Both the position numbers and the translations under genes were made by a program. 64,000 nucleotides of DNA from Mesorhizobium loti (GTDB lineage Bacteria > Pseudomonadota > Alphaproteobacteria > Rhizobiales > Rhizobiaceae): positions 50,001-114,000 of the forward strand of contig NZ_LPWA01000120.1 in assembly GCF_001510895.1 (NCBI RefSeq), given 5' to 3'. The notes under the pieces were generated by a model. The model worked only from the letters and a program-made list of their open reading frames with translations. It ran no database searches and had not been told where the DNA came from. Shown here piece by piece: positions 29,156 through 40,356 of this stretch; position 1 is the first letter of the stretch, and the number at the start of each line of letters is the position of its first letter.

Positions 29156-29179
29156 AAAGGGCGCCCGAAGACGCCCTTT
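29156..29179. terminator. bidirectional hairpin terminator between TetR and ppiC genes
   Basis: Arms AAAGGGCG and CGCCCTTT (8 bp) have an 8-base loop. It lies seven bases after the TetR stop and 26 bases after the convergent parvulin stop, so it can end transcription from either side. Confidence 0.65.
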
Positions 29180-29204
29180 GCAAGGTTCCCACGCCTGCGC
29201 CGGA

Positions 29205-30122
29205 CTACTTGCCGTTTTCCATCGTGTCGACCGCGGCCTTCAGCTTCGCGTCCGGGATCTCGACCTTGGCCGCTCCGCGCAATTCCTTGACCATGGCGAA
29301 ATACTTGTCGCGGATCACCGCCTGTTTGGCCTGATCCTTGACGTCGTCGAAGGCCGGCGGCTGCTTGGCGCGCTTGTCCTCGACCTTGATGACGTGCCAG
29401 CCGAACTGCGACTGCACCGGCTCCTTCGAATATTTGCCGACGTCAAGCGCGAACGCCGCCTTGTCGAATTCCGGCACCATCTGCCCGGGACCGAACCAGC
29501 CGAGGTCGCCGCCGTTCGATTTGCCGCTCGGATCGCTGGTGTGCTCATTGGCGAGCTTCTGGAAATCGGCGCCGCCGTCGAGCTGCTTGATGATCGCCTC
29601 GGCCTCTTCCTTCGTCTTCACGAGGATGTGACGGGCATGGATTTCATTGACTGGCGGCGTGTTGGCGATTTCCTGGTCGTAGCGGGCGCGGACTTCGGCG
29701 TCCGTCACCTTGCCGACGACCTCCTTCTCGACCACTTCGCCATGCAGGGCGCGCTGCTGCAGGAACGCCATGCGGCGCTGGAAATCGGCATCCTTGTCGA
29801 GGCCGCTGTCGATCGCCTTCTTGGCCATGACGCGGATTTCGATGGCCGCCGAAAGGGCGGCGGCGCGGCGCTGTTCCGGCGGCAGCTGCGCGAACTGCTG
29901 CGACAGCTCGCCCTCGGCAAGCGCAAGATCCGCCTCGGTCAGCTTCTCACCGTTGATGGTGGCGACCACGGCATTCGGGTCGACCGGAGCGGCGGCGGGC
30001 GCCGCAGCTTCCGGCTGGGCGGGCTTGGTTTCCTGCGCCATCAGCGGCGACAGCGAAAGAGCCGAGAGCCCGAAGGCCAGGCCAAGGCTGGCGAGCGACG
30101 CGCGGCGGAACGACAGGGACAT
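29205..30122 (-). CDS. periplasmic peptidyl-prolyl cis-trans isomerase (PpiC/parvulin type, SurA-like)
   Basis: The 305-residue protein has an N-terminal signal peptide (MSLSFRRASLASLGLAFG then ALSLSPLMAQ) and a Pro/Ala-rich linker. A SurA-type N-terminal helical region follows, then a parvulin domain: HARHILVKTKEEAEAII, GGDLGWFGPGQMVPEFDKAA, SQFGWHVIKVEDKR. It folds exported proteins in the periplasm. ATG 30122 is preceded by GGAG at nine bases; longer in-frame extension runs into the divergent secA gene and is not real. Its position opposite secA, the export motor, fits its job. Confidence 0.93.
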   Translation of the reverse strand: MSLSFRRASLASLGLAFGLSALSLSPLMAQETKPAQPEAAAPAAAPVDPNAVVATINGEKLTEADLALAEGELSQQFAQLPPEQRRAAALSAAIEIRVMAKKAIDSGLDKDADFQRRMAFLQQRALHGEVVEKEVVGKVTDAEVRARYDQEIANTPPVNEIHARHILVKTKEEAEAIIKQLDGGADFQKLANEHTSDPSGKSNGGDLGWFGPGQMVPEFDKAAFALDVGKYSKEPVQSQFGWHVIKVEDKRAKQPPAFDDVKDQAKQAVIRDKYFAMVKELRGAAKVEIPDAKLKAAVDTMENGK

Positions 30123-30386
30123 CAAGATAAACTCCAATGGGGATTGCCAATAAGGATCGCTTGAGCGGAAAGGTTCCAGATCAGTCGGATTGTGGCGGAA
30201 TTTGGCGTTGCCCATAGGGTCAACGCGGCGTTGACATCGATTGAGCCCCCTCTTATCTGTCCAACGACTTGGCGTCCAGAACCGTTTTCCGGGCGCTATT
30301 TGCGTTTGTCCGCATTCACGCGGATTTGATGGGCCCGCCAGGCGCCTGTCGCAAACGGCTAAAATTGCTATCGAAAGGGCCATTGG

Positions 30387-33119
<2,733 letters not shown>

Positions 33120-33128
33120 CGCTCTTTT

Positions 33129-33184
33129 CCTTCTCCCCGTTCACGGGGCGAAGGTGGCCCGCAGGGCCGGATGAGGGGCAGCGC
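33129..33184. repeat. CTTCTCCCCG double-hairpin repeat, copy 1
   Basis: CCTTCTCCCCGTTCACGGGGCGAAGG forms hairpin 1 and GGCCCGCAGGGCC hairpin 2, followed by GGATGAGGGGCAGC. It starts nine bases after the secA stop and probably serves as a transcript 3' end. Other copies lie at 37219-37274 and, inverted and modified, at 37411-37523. Confidence 0.85.
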
Positions 33185-33216
33185 AGACTTTCGCCAGTCT
33201 GCTTAGAAGACCAGCG

Positions 33217-35802
33217 TCACAACAACCCCGACGCCCGCGCAGCGGCCGTCGCCTCGCCGCGCGAGACGGCTTCCAGTTTCTCCAGCACTGCCGAGACATG
33301 GTGATCGACCGTCTTCGGCGAAATGGTCAGGTGCGCGGCGATCTTCTTGTTGGAGAAGCCGCGCTCGATCAGTTGCAGCACTTCCATCTGACGCTGGGTG
33401 AGACCAGCGAGGTTGGCGCGCGTCGCCTGCCTCGGTCCCCGCGCGATATGACTGACGCCGCTTTGCCGCATCATGCCGCGCACATGCTGCGCCACCGGCC
33501 TTGCGCCAAGCCCTTCGAAAATGTCGAGCGCCTCGCGCAGCGCCATCTCGTCGCCTTGCAGCAAGGCGAGCGCGCGCTCGAAGGGGGCGTCCACCCCGGC
33601 CCAGAACGCCGCGGCGCCCTGCCAGTCGCCGTCAAGCAAAAGGCGATGTGGCTCGGCCATGCCGACGGTGTCGCCGGGATCGCTGTCAGGCGACAGCAGC
33701 TGCCGCCAGGTCGCCAGCTCGCCGAACACCGCCCGCGTCGGCGACAGGCCTTCGGCCAGATCGATCAGGCGCAGAGCCTCGGCTCTGTCACCCTGTCCCA
33801 GCCATACATGCTCCGCCATCACCGCCGCGTAAGGCACCAGTCGCTGCAGCTCCATGCCCTTGTCCAGGAAGCGCTTCATCTCATCCAGCACCGGCTCGGC
33901 TGACGGATCGCCGCGCCGGATGCGCAGCCTCGCCAGCGCCACCAGCGAAGGGTAGCGCACAAGGGCGGTGGTTGCCTCGTCGTCGATGACGTCATGGGCT
34001 ATCGCCGCGGCGTCGTTCCACAAGCCGCGCCGCAGCAGCAATTGCGCCTGCACGCCGCGCATATAGTCGCGCCAGGTCGCGAGATCGTTCTCGACGCAAT
34101 AGGCGACGCCGCGGTCCAGAAAGGCTTCCGCCTCGTTGAGGTTGAGCCGGTTCATCTCGACGCAGGCGCAATTGGTGAAGCCGCGCGCCGCATGCTCCTG
34201 GAAATTCCCCGATAACGCGATTCCGAGGCTGCGGGCGAGGTCGCGTCGCCCCTTGGCGAAATCCAGCCATTGGCCGGCGGCGCCGACATTGTTGAGCGCG
34301 TGACAGAGAATGTCCGGCCGGTTTAGCCGCTCGGCCAGCTCGACCGCCTTGGCTCCAAGCGAAAGCGCCTCGTCGAGCCTTTCGGCCAGCATCGCCAGCT
34401 GCGAGAGGTTCGAGTAAGCCATGGCAAGCTCGGGACTGTCGGGCGCCGTTTCCAGAAGCTCGACAGCCTGCGCTCCGAACCGGTCCGCCGCCTGGCGGTC
34501 GCCGAGTAGGTAAGCGAAGCGCGACAGGCATCTGAGGCTGTCGCCTTCCTTCAGCCTGTCGCCGAGCGCCTGCTGCAGCCGGCGCGCCTCACCCTGCGCC
34601 TCCATGGCCGCTTCGATGCGGCCGATGAGATGGCATTCGAAGGCATGGCCTTCATGCAGCACTGCCTGGCTTTCCATCGGCAGGCCGTCGCAATATCGCA
34701 AGGCGACCTCGTAGTGGCCGGCGGCATCTCGATGCGCGCCGACGCGGGAAGCCTCGCGCGCGGCGAGCGGCGCGAGCTGGCGCACCGCCTCCAGGTTCTG
34801 CGCCTCAACCGCATGATGCACGAGCCTTGCGGTGGCGACATCCGGGTTTTCCTGCAGCGCCGCCAGCGCACGCTGGTTGTACTCGCGCCGTCGGCTTGGC
34901 GTCAGCGCCGTCTCGATCGCCCGGCGGGCGATCTCATGCCTGAAGGCGTAGCCGTCGCCGAAATCCTCGAGCAAGCCTTGCGCGACGCATTCGGCGAGCT
35001 GGCCGGCAGCAGCGATCCCGCACAGGCCCTGCAGCGCCCAGCCGTCGGCGCGGCGCGGGAACACGGACACCGCGTCGAGCATGGAACGGGCGCCCGGCGA
35101 CAGCCGCTCTGCCCGCGCCAGCACCGCGTCGCGGACGCTGGCCGGCAGCGCGCTATCGCTTTCGCTGGTGAGCAGTTCCGTGACGAAGAAGGCATTGCCG
35201 GCGGTGGCCCGGTAGATGGCGCCGCCGTCGCGGCCGGCCATCTCGGCCAGCGACAGCACGGCGGCTTCGCTGAGCAGCGGCACCTCGATGCGTTGAACAT
35301 TGCCGGCCGGGATCTCGCCGAGCGCCCGGCGCACCCGCATCTGACCCTCGCTGCGATCGGTGCGCGCCGTGATCAGGAGCAGGATGTGGGAGTTTGCAAT
35401 GCGCCGACCGAGGAAGCGAACGAAATCGAGCGTCGCGTCATCCGCCCAATGCAGGTCCTCGATGATCAGCAGGCATGGACCTTTCGCCTCGAAGACGTCG
35501 AGCGCATCGGAAAACAGCGGCAGCCGCTGCCCCTGCCGGTCGTCGATCGCGCGCGGCAGTTCCCATTGCGCCTCGCGGGCGAGATCATAGAGCGGCCCCA
35601 GCGGGTCAGGGATCGACAGGTCCTCGCAGGCGCTGCGGAGCAGCATCACATCTTGCCTCGCACCCTCCACCAAAGCCTCGACCAGCGCCGTCTTGCCGGC
35701 GCCGGCCTCGCCCGACAGCGCCGCGACGTGGCCGCGGCCTTGCATTGCCTCCGCCAGGAGGGCTTCCAGTTGCCGCAGCTGCATCTGCCGTTCCAGAAGC
35801 AT
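33217..35802 (-). CDS. large ATPase-LuxR (LAL/MalT-like) transcriptional regulator
   Basis: The 861-residue STAND-type regulator has, in order, a P-loop ATPase (GEAGAGKTALVEALVEGA; Walker B PCLLIIEDLHWADDATLDF), a long helical repeat region like tetratricopeptide arrays (about residues 320-780) and a C-terminal LuxR helix-turn-helix (LTQRQMEVLQLIERGFSNKK, then HLTISPKTVDHHVSAVL). Such proteins bind an inducer and ATP, oligomerise and activate promoters. ATG 35802 (MLLERQMQLRQLE) fits the family start; the frame runs on upstream through the shared promoter. It is divergent from DUF4242 with a 245-base gap containing repeated sites. The inducer is unknown. Confidence 0.87.
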   Translation of the reverse strand: MLLERQMQLRQLEALLAEAMQGRGHVAALSGEAGAGKTALVEALVEGARQDVMLLRSACEDLSIPDPLGPLYDLAREAQWELPRAIDDRQGQRLPLFSDALDVFEAKGPCLLIIEDLHWADDATLDFVRFLGRRIANSHILLLITARTDRSEGQMRVRRALGEIPAGNVQRIEVPLLSEAAVLSLAEMAGRDGGAIYRATAGNAFFVTELLTSESDSALPASVRDAVLARAERLSPGARSMLDAVSVFPRRADGWALQGLCGIAAAGQLAECVAQGLLEDFGDGYAFRHEIARRAIETALTPSRRREYNQRALAALQENPDVATARLVHHAVEAQNLEAVRQLAPLAAREASRVGAHRDAAGHYEVALRYCDGLPMESQAVLHEGHAFECHLIGRIEAAMEAQGEARRLQQALGDRLKEGDSLRCLSRFAYLLGDRQAADRFGAQAVELLETAPDSPELAMAYSNLSQLAMLAERLDEALSLGAKAVELAERLNRPDILCHALNNVGAAGQWLDFAKGRRDLARSLGIALSGNFQEHAARGFTNCACVEMNRLNLNEAEAFLDRGVAYCVENDLATWRDYMRGVQAQLLLRRGLWNDAAAIAHDVIDDEATTALVRYPSLVALARLRIRRGDPSAEPVLDEMKRFLDKGMELQRLVPYAAVMAEHVWLGQGDRAEALRLIDLAEGLSPTRAVFGELATWRQLLSPDSDPGDTVGMAEPHRLLLDGDWQGAAAFWAGVDAPFERALALLQGDEMALREALDIFEGLGARPVAQHVRGMMRQSGVSHIARGPRQATRANLAGLTQRQMEVLQLIERGFSNKKIAAHLTISPKTVDHHVSAVLEKLEAVSRGEATAAARASGLL

Positions 35803-35872
35803 TCTCGTTCTCTCGCGCAAAGTCAGGATTTCACCGCGGCGGGTGCCGCCTCCGATAGTCCGGATGAGCACG

Positions 35873-35959
35873 CCACAATGTGACCCTCCACACATTGGAG
35901 TGCGGTTCTCCACAATTAACGCTCCCAACATGGGGAATCGTCCCGCCCAATATGGGGAA
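35873..35959. promoter_or_regulatory. array of short repeated sites between the LuxR regulator and DUF4242 genes
   Basis: Two near-identical sites, TCCCAACATGGGGAA (35923-35937) and GCCCAATATGGGGAA (35945-35959), are 22 bases apart, about two helix turns. Weaker related CCACA-type sites start at 35873, 35888 (CCACACATTGGAG) and 35910. Start spacings are 15, 22, 14 and 22 bases. The regular placement suggests cooperative binding, most simply by the adjacent regulator. Confidence 0.5.
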
Positions 35960-36047
35960 AGGTTCCGATGCGCGGCATTTCCAAGCGTGGTTTTAGTCCG
36001 GCCGCGCTCTGACCGAGCGTGATTCAATCACCAAAGGAAAACCAATC

Positions 36048-36320
36048 ATGCCTCGCTATCTGGTTGAACGCACATTTCCCGACGGCCTCAACGTGCCGAT
36101 GAACGATGCCGGCGCGACCGCCATGGGCGGCGTCATCGCCCGCAACGCCGAAAAGGGCGTCACCTGGGTGCAGTCCTATGTGTCGCCCGACAAGGGCAAG
36201 AGCTTCTGCATCTATGATGCGCCCTCGCCCGAGGCGATCCGCAGCACCGCACAGAAGAACGCGCTTCCCGTCGACAAGATCACGGAGGTGCGGGTCCTCG
36301 ACCCCTACTTTTATCGCTGA
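36048..36320 (+). CDS. DUF4242 domain-containing protein
   Basis: The 90-residue protein covers the whole DUF4242 domain: MPRYLVERTFPDGLNVPM, VTWVQSYVSPDKGKSFCIYD and APSPEAIRSTAQKNALPVDK. The family has a ferredoxin-like fold; a Streptomyces relative binds nickel, but no general function is established. ATG 36048 follows AAGGA at nine bases. It is the first gene of a divergent unit facing the large LuxR-type regulator, which likely controls it. Confidence 0.88.
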   Translation: MPRYLVERTFPDGLNVPMNDAGATAMGGVIARNAEKGVTWVQSYVSPDKGKSFCIYDAPSPEAIRSTAQKNALPVDKITEVRVLDPYFYR

Positions 36321-36375
36321 TCCACAGCAGAACGATGCGCTCCAGATCGTCCCCGCCGGAGGCGGACCTGATGTC

Positions 36376-36585
36376 GTGCCGGAAAGCGACGGTGTATCCG
36401 CCCCGGCGGATACTCTTGCGCCACGGCGCGGCTTCATCCGGCGGGCCGTGTCGGCGCTGCTTTCGCCTCTGCGAAACCGGCGCCGCCGGTTGCCCCCGCA
36501 GGACGCCTTTTTGAGACGCGACATCGGCCTCGAGGAGCGCGAGGTGCCGCTCGAATACTGGGAATATTGGTGGCATCACCGCTGA
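36376..36585 (+). CDS. possible small basic protein with DUF1127-like tail
   Basis: A 69-codon frame from GTG 36376 codes for a Pro/Ala stretch, an Arg-rich helix (RRGFIRRAVSALLSPLRNRR) and a tail FLRRDIGLEEREVPLEYWEY ending WWHHR. The RDIGL element resembles the end of DUF1127 proteins, but the aromatic WEYWWHH end is unusual. No good ribosome site precedes the GTG, and the frame is open further upstream into the DUF4242 gene. It lies between DUF4242 and a secreted protein gene. Real coding status is uncertain. Confidence 0.4.
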   Translation: MPESDGVSAPADTLAPRRGFIRRAVSALLSPLRNRRRRLPPQDAFLRRDIGLEEREVPLEYWEYWWHHR

Positions 36586-36704
36586 TTTTCGACCGGCGGA
36601 CCTGAGCGGTTTCGCCACAGCAATGACAGGCACCAGGGCATTGCCGAACCGGCCTTTGGCCGGCCGGCTCTGCCTTGCGCGCCTCAACCGAATTGGAGAG
36701 GAAA

Positions 36705-37207
36705 ATGAGCATTCTCAATTGGAACAGGGGCCTCATCGCGGCATCGGCTTTGACCATCATGGCGGCCGGCGCAGCCAGCGCCGAAACCGTCAATCCACTC
36801 GCCGAAAAGGTGCGGGCGGCCGACAGCCGCTTCGAGGACGTGTCCGTGGCGAAGGCCGAAGCTATGCGCCGATCCCCTGCGCCAGCGGCCTCACCGGTGG
36901 CGCCATGGGCATCCACTATGTCAACGCCGCCTATCTGAAGGACGACGCCGTCGACGTCGCCAAGCCCGAGGCGGTGATGTATGAGCCGATGGCCGACGGC
37001 ACGCTGAAGCTGATCGCCGTCGAGTACATCACCTCCAAGGGTCCGGCCTCGCTCGAAGGCCATCTGTTCAACTTCAACACCGCGCCCAACCGCTACGGCC
37101 TCGGCCCATTCTACGAACTGCATGTCTGGGCCTGGAAGCAGAACCCGACCGGCGCCTTCGCCGACATGAATCCAAACGTTTCGTGTGACGCGATGAAGGG
37201 GATGTAG
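36705..37207 (+). CDS. secreted protein of unknown function, frameshifted
   Basis: The repaired product is 167 residues: a clear signal peptide (GLIAASALTIMAAGAASA), then ETVNPLAEKVRAADSRFEDV. The rest contains GYAPIPCASGLTGGAMGIHY, YEPMADGTLKLIAVEYI, RYGLGPFYELHVWAWKQ and a final VSCDAMKGM. Two cysteines and several His/Tyr/Trp residues could form a disulfide or metal site. No known domain is recognised. One G is missing at 36861 (GAAGCTATG for GAAGGCTATG). ATG 36705 has a good GGAGAGG site. It is the third gene downstream of the LuxR-facing promoter. Confidence 0.7.
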
Positions 37208-37218
37208 GAGCGCCTCTT

Positions 37219-37274
37219 CCTTCTCCCCGTTTCACGGGGAGAAGGTGGCCCGAAGGGCCGGATGAGGGGCAGCG
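37219..37274. repeat. CTTCTCCCCG double-hairpin repeat, copy 2
   Basis: CCTTCTCCCCG/CGGGGAGAAGG forms the first hairpin and GGCCCGAAGGGCC the second, followed by GGATGAGGGGCAGCGC. It starts 12 bases after the secreted-protein stop. Together with the modified inverted copy it fills most of the 37208-37601 gene-free stretch. Confidence 0.85.
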
Positions 37275-37410
37275 CCAGCGCTCGTGATTTGCAATTCCCC
37301 CGAGATCCACATGAAAAGCGATGGCTTTGACGTTGGAACCTCCACAACACCGCTTCGCCTACGAACAGATCATCGGCTTGCGTACTTCAGCGCAAATCGC
37401 CGAAACCCGC

Positions 37411-37523
37411 GCTGCCCCTCATCCGCCTGCCGGCGTTCGTCGTTCGAAAAGCCAAGCAATTGGCTTTTCGTCCGCTACGCGGACCACTCCTCACCTCCCC
37501 GTATAGTGACGGGGAGAAGGAAG
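37411..37523. repeat. inverted, expanded copy of the CTTCTCCCCG repeat with stacked hairpins
   Basis: Read on the minus strand this begins CCTTCTCCCCGTCAC and ends GGATGAGGGGCAGC, so it is a reversed copy of the repeat. The middle is replaced by a perfect 11-bp hairpin, CGAAAAGCCAA (37445-37455) with TTGGCTTTTCG (37460-37470), and a TCCGC/GCGGA mini-hairpin (37471-37483). It lies 78 bases before the flippase gene. The ~135 bases between it and copy 2 (37275-37410) show nothing recognisable. Confidence 0.75.
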
Positions 37524-37601
37524 GCTCACCCAACCGTTTCTTAATGTGTTTCGAATACACCCGAACGCTGAAAAAGAGGCGGAAAACGGAGAGTATTCGG
37601 G

Positions 37602-39005
37602 GTGCGCTTTTCCGCGGCGACGACTGCCGGGCGGTTCCTGCCGCAGCGCTGGGCGCTGCGCATGCGGCCGTTGCTTGGCCGCATCGATGCCGTGCTGTTC
37701 ACCGCCGACGAACGCGGCGAAGCCGGCCGCATGTCGCTGATCGCCTTTTCCATCCGCATTGTCAGCGCCGTCATCGCCTTCATCAGCCAGGTGCTGATGG
37801 CCCGCTGGATGGGCTCCTTCGAATACGGCATCTTCGTGCTGGTCTGGGTGACGATGGTCATCGTCGGCAACCTTGCCTGCCTCGGCTTCCACACCTCGGT
37901 CATCCGCTTCATTCCCGAATATCGCGAGCGCGGCATGCTCGCCGAACTGCGCGGCATCGTCTTGGCGAGCCGGCTGTTCGTGCTGATCGCCTCGACGGTG
38001 ATCGCCGGCCTCGGCGCCCTCGGCGTGTGGCTCGCCTCGCCCTGGATCGAGAACTACTACGTCGTTCCCTTCATCCTCGGCGTCATCTGCCTGCCGATGA
38101 TCGCGATGGGCGATCTGCTACAGGGGCTGGCCCGCGCCAACTCGTGGGCGCTGTTCGCGCTTTCGCCGACCTACCTGGTGCGACCGGTGCTGATCCTGGT
38201 GTTCATGGCGGCAATGCTCGCCATGCACTACGTGCCCGATGCCAAGACCGCGATCTTCGCCTCGATCGCCGCCACCTATGTCACCACGCTCGGCCAGCTG
38301 GTGGGCGTCACCTCGCGCATGGACAAGAAGATCCCGGCCGGACCGATGACGGTGCATTTCGGCCAGTGGATACTCGTCTCGCTGCCGATCTTCCTGGTCG
38401 AGAGTTTCTTCTTCCTGCTCACCAATGCCGACGTGCTGATGGTCGGCGCCTATCTCGACCCCAATGACGTCGCCGTCTATTTCGCCACGGTCAAGACGTT
38501 GGCGCTGGTGCATTTCGTCTATTTCGCCGTCAAGGCGGGCGTTGCCCAACGCTATGCGCAGTTCACCCATGGCGAGCCGGAAAGGCTCGCCGCCTTCGCC
38601 CGCGAGACCGTTTCCTGGACCTTCTGGCCCTCGCTTTTGATGGCGCTGCTGGTGCTGGCGCTCGGCGAGCCGATGCTGGTGCTGTTCGGTCCGGAATTCA
38701 CCGCCGGCTATCCGCTGCTTTTCCTGCTCGTCTTCGGCGTCGTCGCACGCGGCGCCGTCGGCCCCTGCGAAAGCCTGCTCACCATGAGCGGCAACCAGAA
38801 CATCTGCGCCGCCGTCTATGCCATGACGCTTGCCCTGAACATCGGCCTCAACGTGGTCCTGATCCCGCTCTTCGGCCTCTGGGGCGCGGCGATCGCCACC
38901 AGCCTCGCCATGATCTTCGAGGCCGGCGCGCTGTCCTTCACCGTCTGGCGCAAGCTCGGTATCGTCATGGCGATTTTCGTGCCTGCAAAAAAGGAAGTCG
39001 CCTGA
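37602..39005 (+). CDS. polysaccharide flippase (MATE/Wzx-like, oligosaccharide flippase family)
   Basis: The 467-residue product has about 12-14 membrane helices after a short polar N-terminus. Segments such as VLMARWMGSFEYGIFVLVWV, FLLTNADVLMVGAYLDPNDV, and the late VLIPLFGLWGAAIATSLAMI are typical of Wzx-type flippases that move lipid-linked sugars across the inner membrane. GTG 37602 follows GGAGAG at seven bases. The stop overlaps the acetyltransferase start (TGATG), so the two are translationally coupled. Confidence 0.88.
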   Translation: MRFSAATTAGRFLPQRWALRMRPLLGRIDAVLFTADERGEAGRMSLIAFSIRIVSAVIAFISQVLMARWMGSFEYGIFVLVWVTMVIVGNLACLGFHTSVIRFIPEYRERGMLAELRGIVLASRLFVLIASTVIAGLGALGVWLASPWIENYYVVPFILGVICLPMIAMGDLLQGLARANSWALFALSPTYLVRPVLILVFMAAMLAMHYVPDAKTAIFASIAATYVTTLGQLVGVTSRMDKKIPAGPMTVHFGQWILVSLPIFLVESFFFLLTNADVLMVGAYLDPNDVAVYFATVKTLALVHFVYFAVKAGVAQRYAQFTHGEPERLAAFARETVSWTFWPSLLMALLVLALGEPMLVLFGPEFTAGYPLLFLLVFGVVARGAVGPCESLLTMSGNQNICAAVYAMTLALNIGLNVVLIPLFGLWGAAIATSLAMIFEAGALSFTVWRKLGIVMAIFVPAKKEVA

Positions 39006-40285
39006 TGGCCGCCGTTCCGTTGCTCGAGGAGACCAGCGGCGGCCCCGCCGGCGCCATGGTGTCGGGCCTTGCGGGCCTCGCCAGGGAAGCCGATCCCGCC
39101 CATATCGAGCTCTTCGCCAACAACCGGCCGGAGCGCAAGCTCGCGATCTATCCGGCTTCCGCCGGCTTCGACCTGGTCGAGGAGCTCGATTATCTCAGCG
39201 CCCGCACGACCGAACCCAACGTGTTCTTCAACCCGCGCTTCCTGGCGCCTGCCATGCCGCGGCTCGAGGACCGCGAGGTGCGGCTGGCCGTGATCCGCGA
39301 CGGCGACGAGTACCGCAACCGGTTGCGGCTTCTGGTGCCGTTCTCGGTCGAGCGGCCGGCGATCCCGCTCGGCGTCCCGGTCATGCGCACGTGGTCGAGC
39401 CCGTTCGGTCCGCTCGGCACGCCGCTGGTCGACCGCGACGATCCGGTCGGCGTCATCGAGGATTTCTTCTCGATGCTGTCGAGGCCGCATCTCAAATTGC
39501 CGAAAGTGTTCGTGCTGCCCGACATCAGACTCGACGGTCCGGTTTCGAGCCTGCTCACCTCCTTTGCCGACAGCCGCGGCCTGACCCTGGTCACCACCGG
39601 CAAGGCCGAGCGTCCGGTTCTCGAAAGCGATGCCGATGGCGACGATTACTTCAAGGCCTCGCTGCGCTCGCACCACTATCGCGAATTCCGCCGGCTGAAG
39701 CGGCGCCTCGCCGACCTCGGCAAGCTCGAGCATGTCGTGGCGCGCGGACAGGACGAGATCCGCCATGCCATCGAAAGCTTCCTGACGCTGGAGGCCGCCG
39801 GCTGGAAAGGCCGCGAGCGCACGGCGATGGCCATCGACCGCTACCGCGCCGCCTTCGCCCGCGAGGCCGTGCATCGGCTGGCCGAGCACGACATGTGCCG
39901 CATCCATTCGCTGAAGCTCGACGGCCGCACCATCGCCTGCCTTGTCGTCTTCGTCGAAGCCGGTGTCGCCTATACCTGGAAGACCGCCTATGACGAGGCG
40001 CTCTCCGCCTATTCCCCCGGCACGCTGCTGATGATCGAGGTGACGAAGCAGCACCTCGACGACCCCAACATCGTCATGACCGATTCCTGCGCGGTGCCCG
40101 ACCATCCGGTGATGAGCCGGCTGTGGATGGAGCGCAAGCCGACGGGCACGCTGGTGGTCGGCCTGACGCCCGATGCCGACCGGCTTGCCCGCCAGGCAGC
40201 CTCGCAGCTCCACCTCTACCGCGAGACCCGCAACATGGCGCGCATCCTGCGCAACCGCATGCGGAGCCTATTGAAAAGGCGCTAG
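39005..40285 (+). CDS. GNAT family acetyltransferase, FemAB/BioF2-like (CelD type)
   Basis: The 426-residue cytoplasmic protein belongs to the Acetyltransf_6 / CelD group often found in exopolysaccharide clusters. Conserved parts include NVFFNPRFLAPAMPRL, YFKASLRSHHYREFRRLKRR, FLTLEAAGWKGRERTAM, and KTAYDEALSAYSPGTLLM. It probably transfers an acyl or aminoacyl group to a sugar or lipid precursor that the adjacent flippase exports; this link is inferred from coupling. The start overlaps the flippase stop by one base. Confidence 0.88.
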   Translation: MAAVPLLEETSGGPAGAMVSGLAGLAREADPAHIELFANNRPERKLAIYPASAGFDLVEELDYLSARTTEPNVFFNPRFLAPAMPRLEDREVRLAVIRDGDEYRNRLRLLVPFSVERPAIPLGVPVMRTWSSPFGPLGTPLVDRDDPVGVIEDFFSMLSRPHLKLPKVFVLPDIRLDGPVSSLLTSFADSRGLTLVTTGKAERPVLESDADGDDYFKASLRSHHYREFRRLKRRLADLGKLEHVVARGQDEIRHAIESFLTLEAAGWKGRERTAMAIDRYRAAFAREAVHRLAEHDMCRIHSLKLDGRTIACLVVFVEAGVAYTWKTAYDEALSAYSPGTLLMIEVTKQHLDDPNIVMTDSCAVPDHPVMSRLWMERKPTGTLVVGLTPDADRLARQAASQLHLYRETRNMARILRNRMRSLLKRR

Positions 40286-40356
40286 ATGACGAGCGGCACA
40301 CTGGCTATGGCATGCGGCGGGCCGATCCGGTCCGCCTTCCTCGAAAAGCAATCCAG

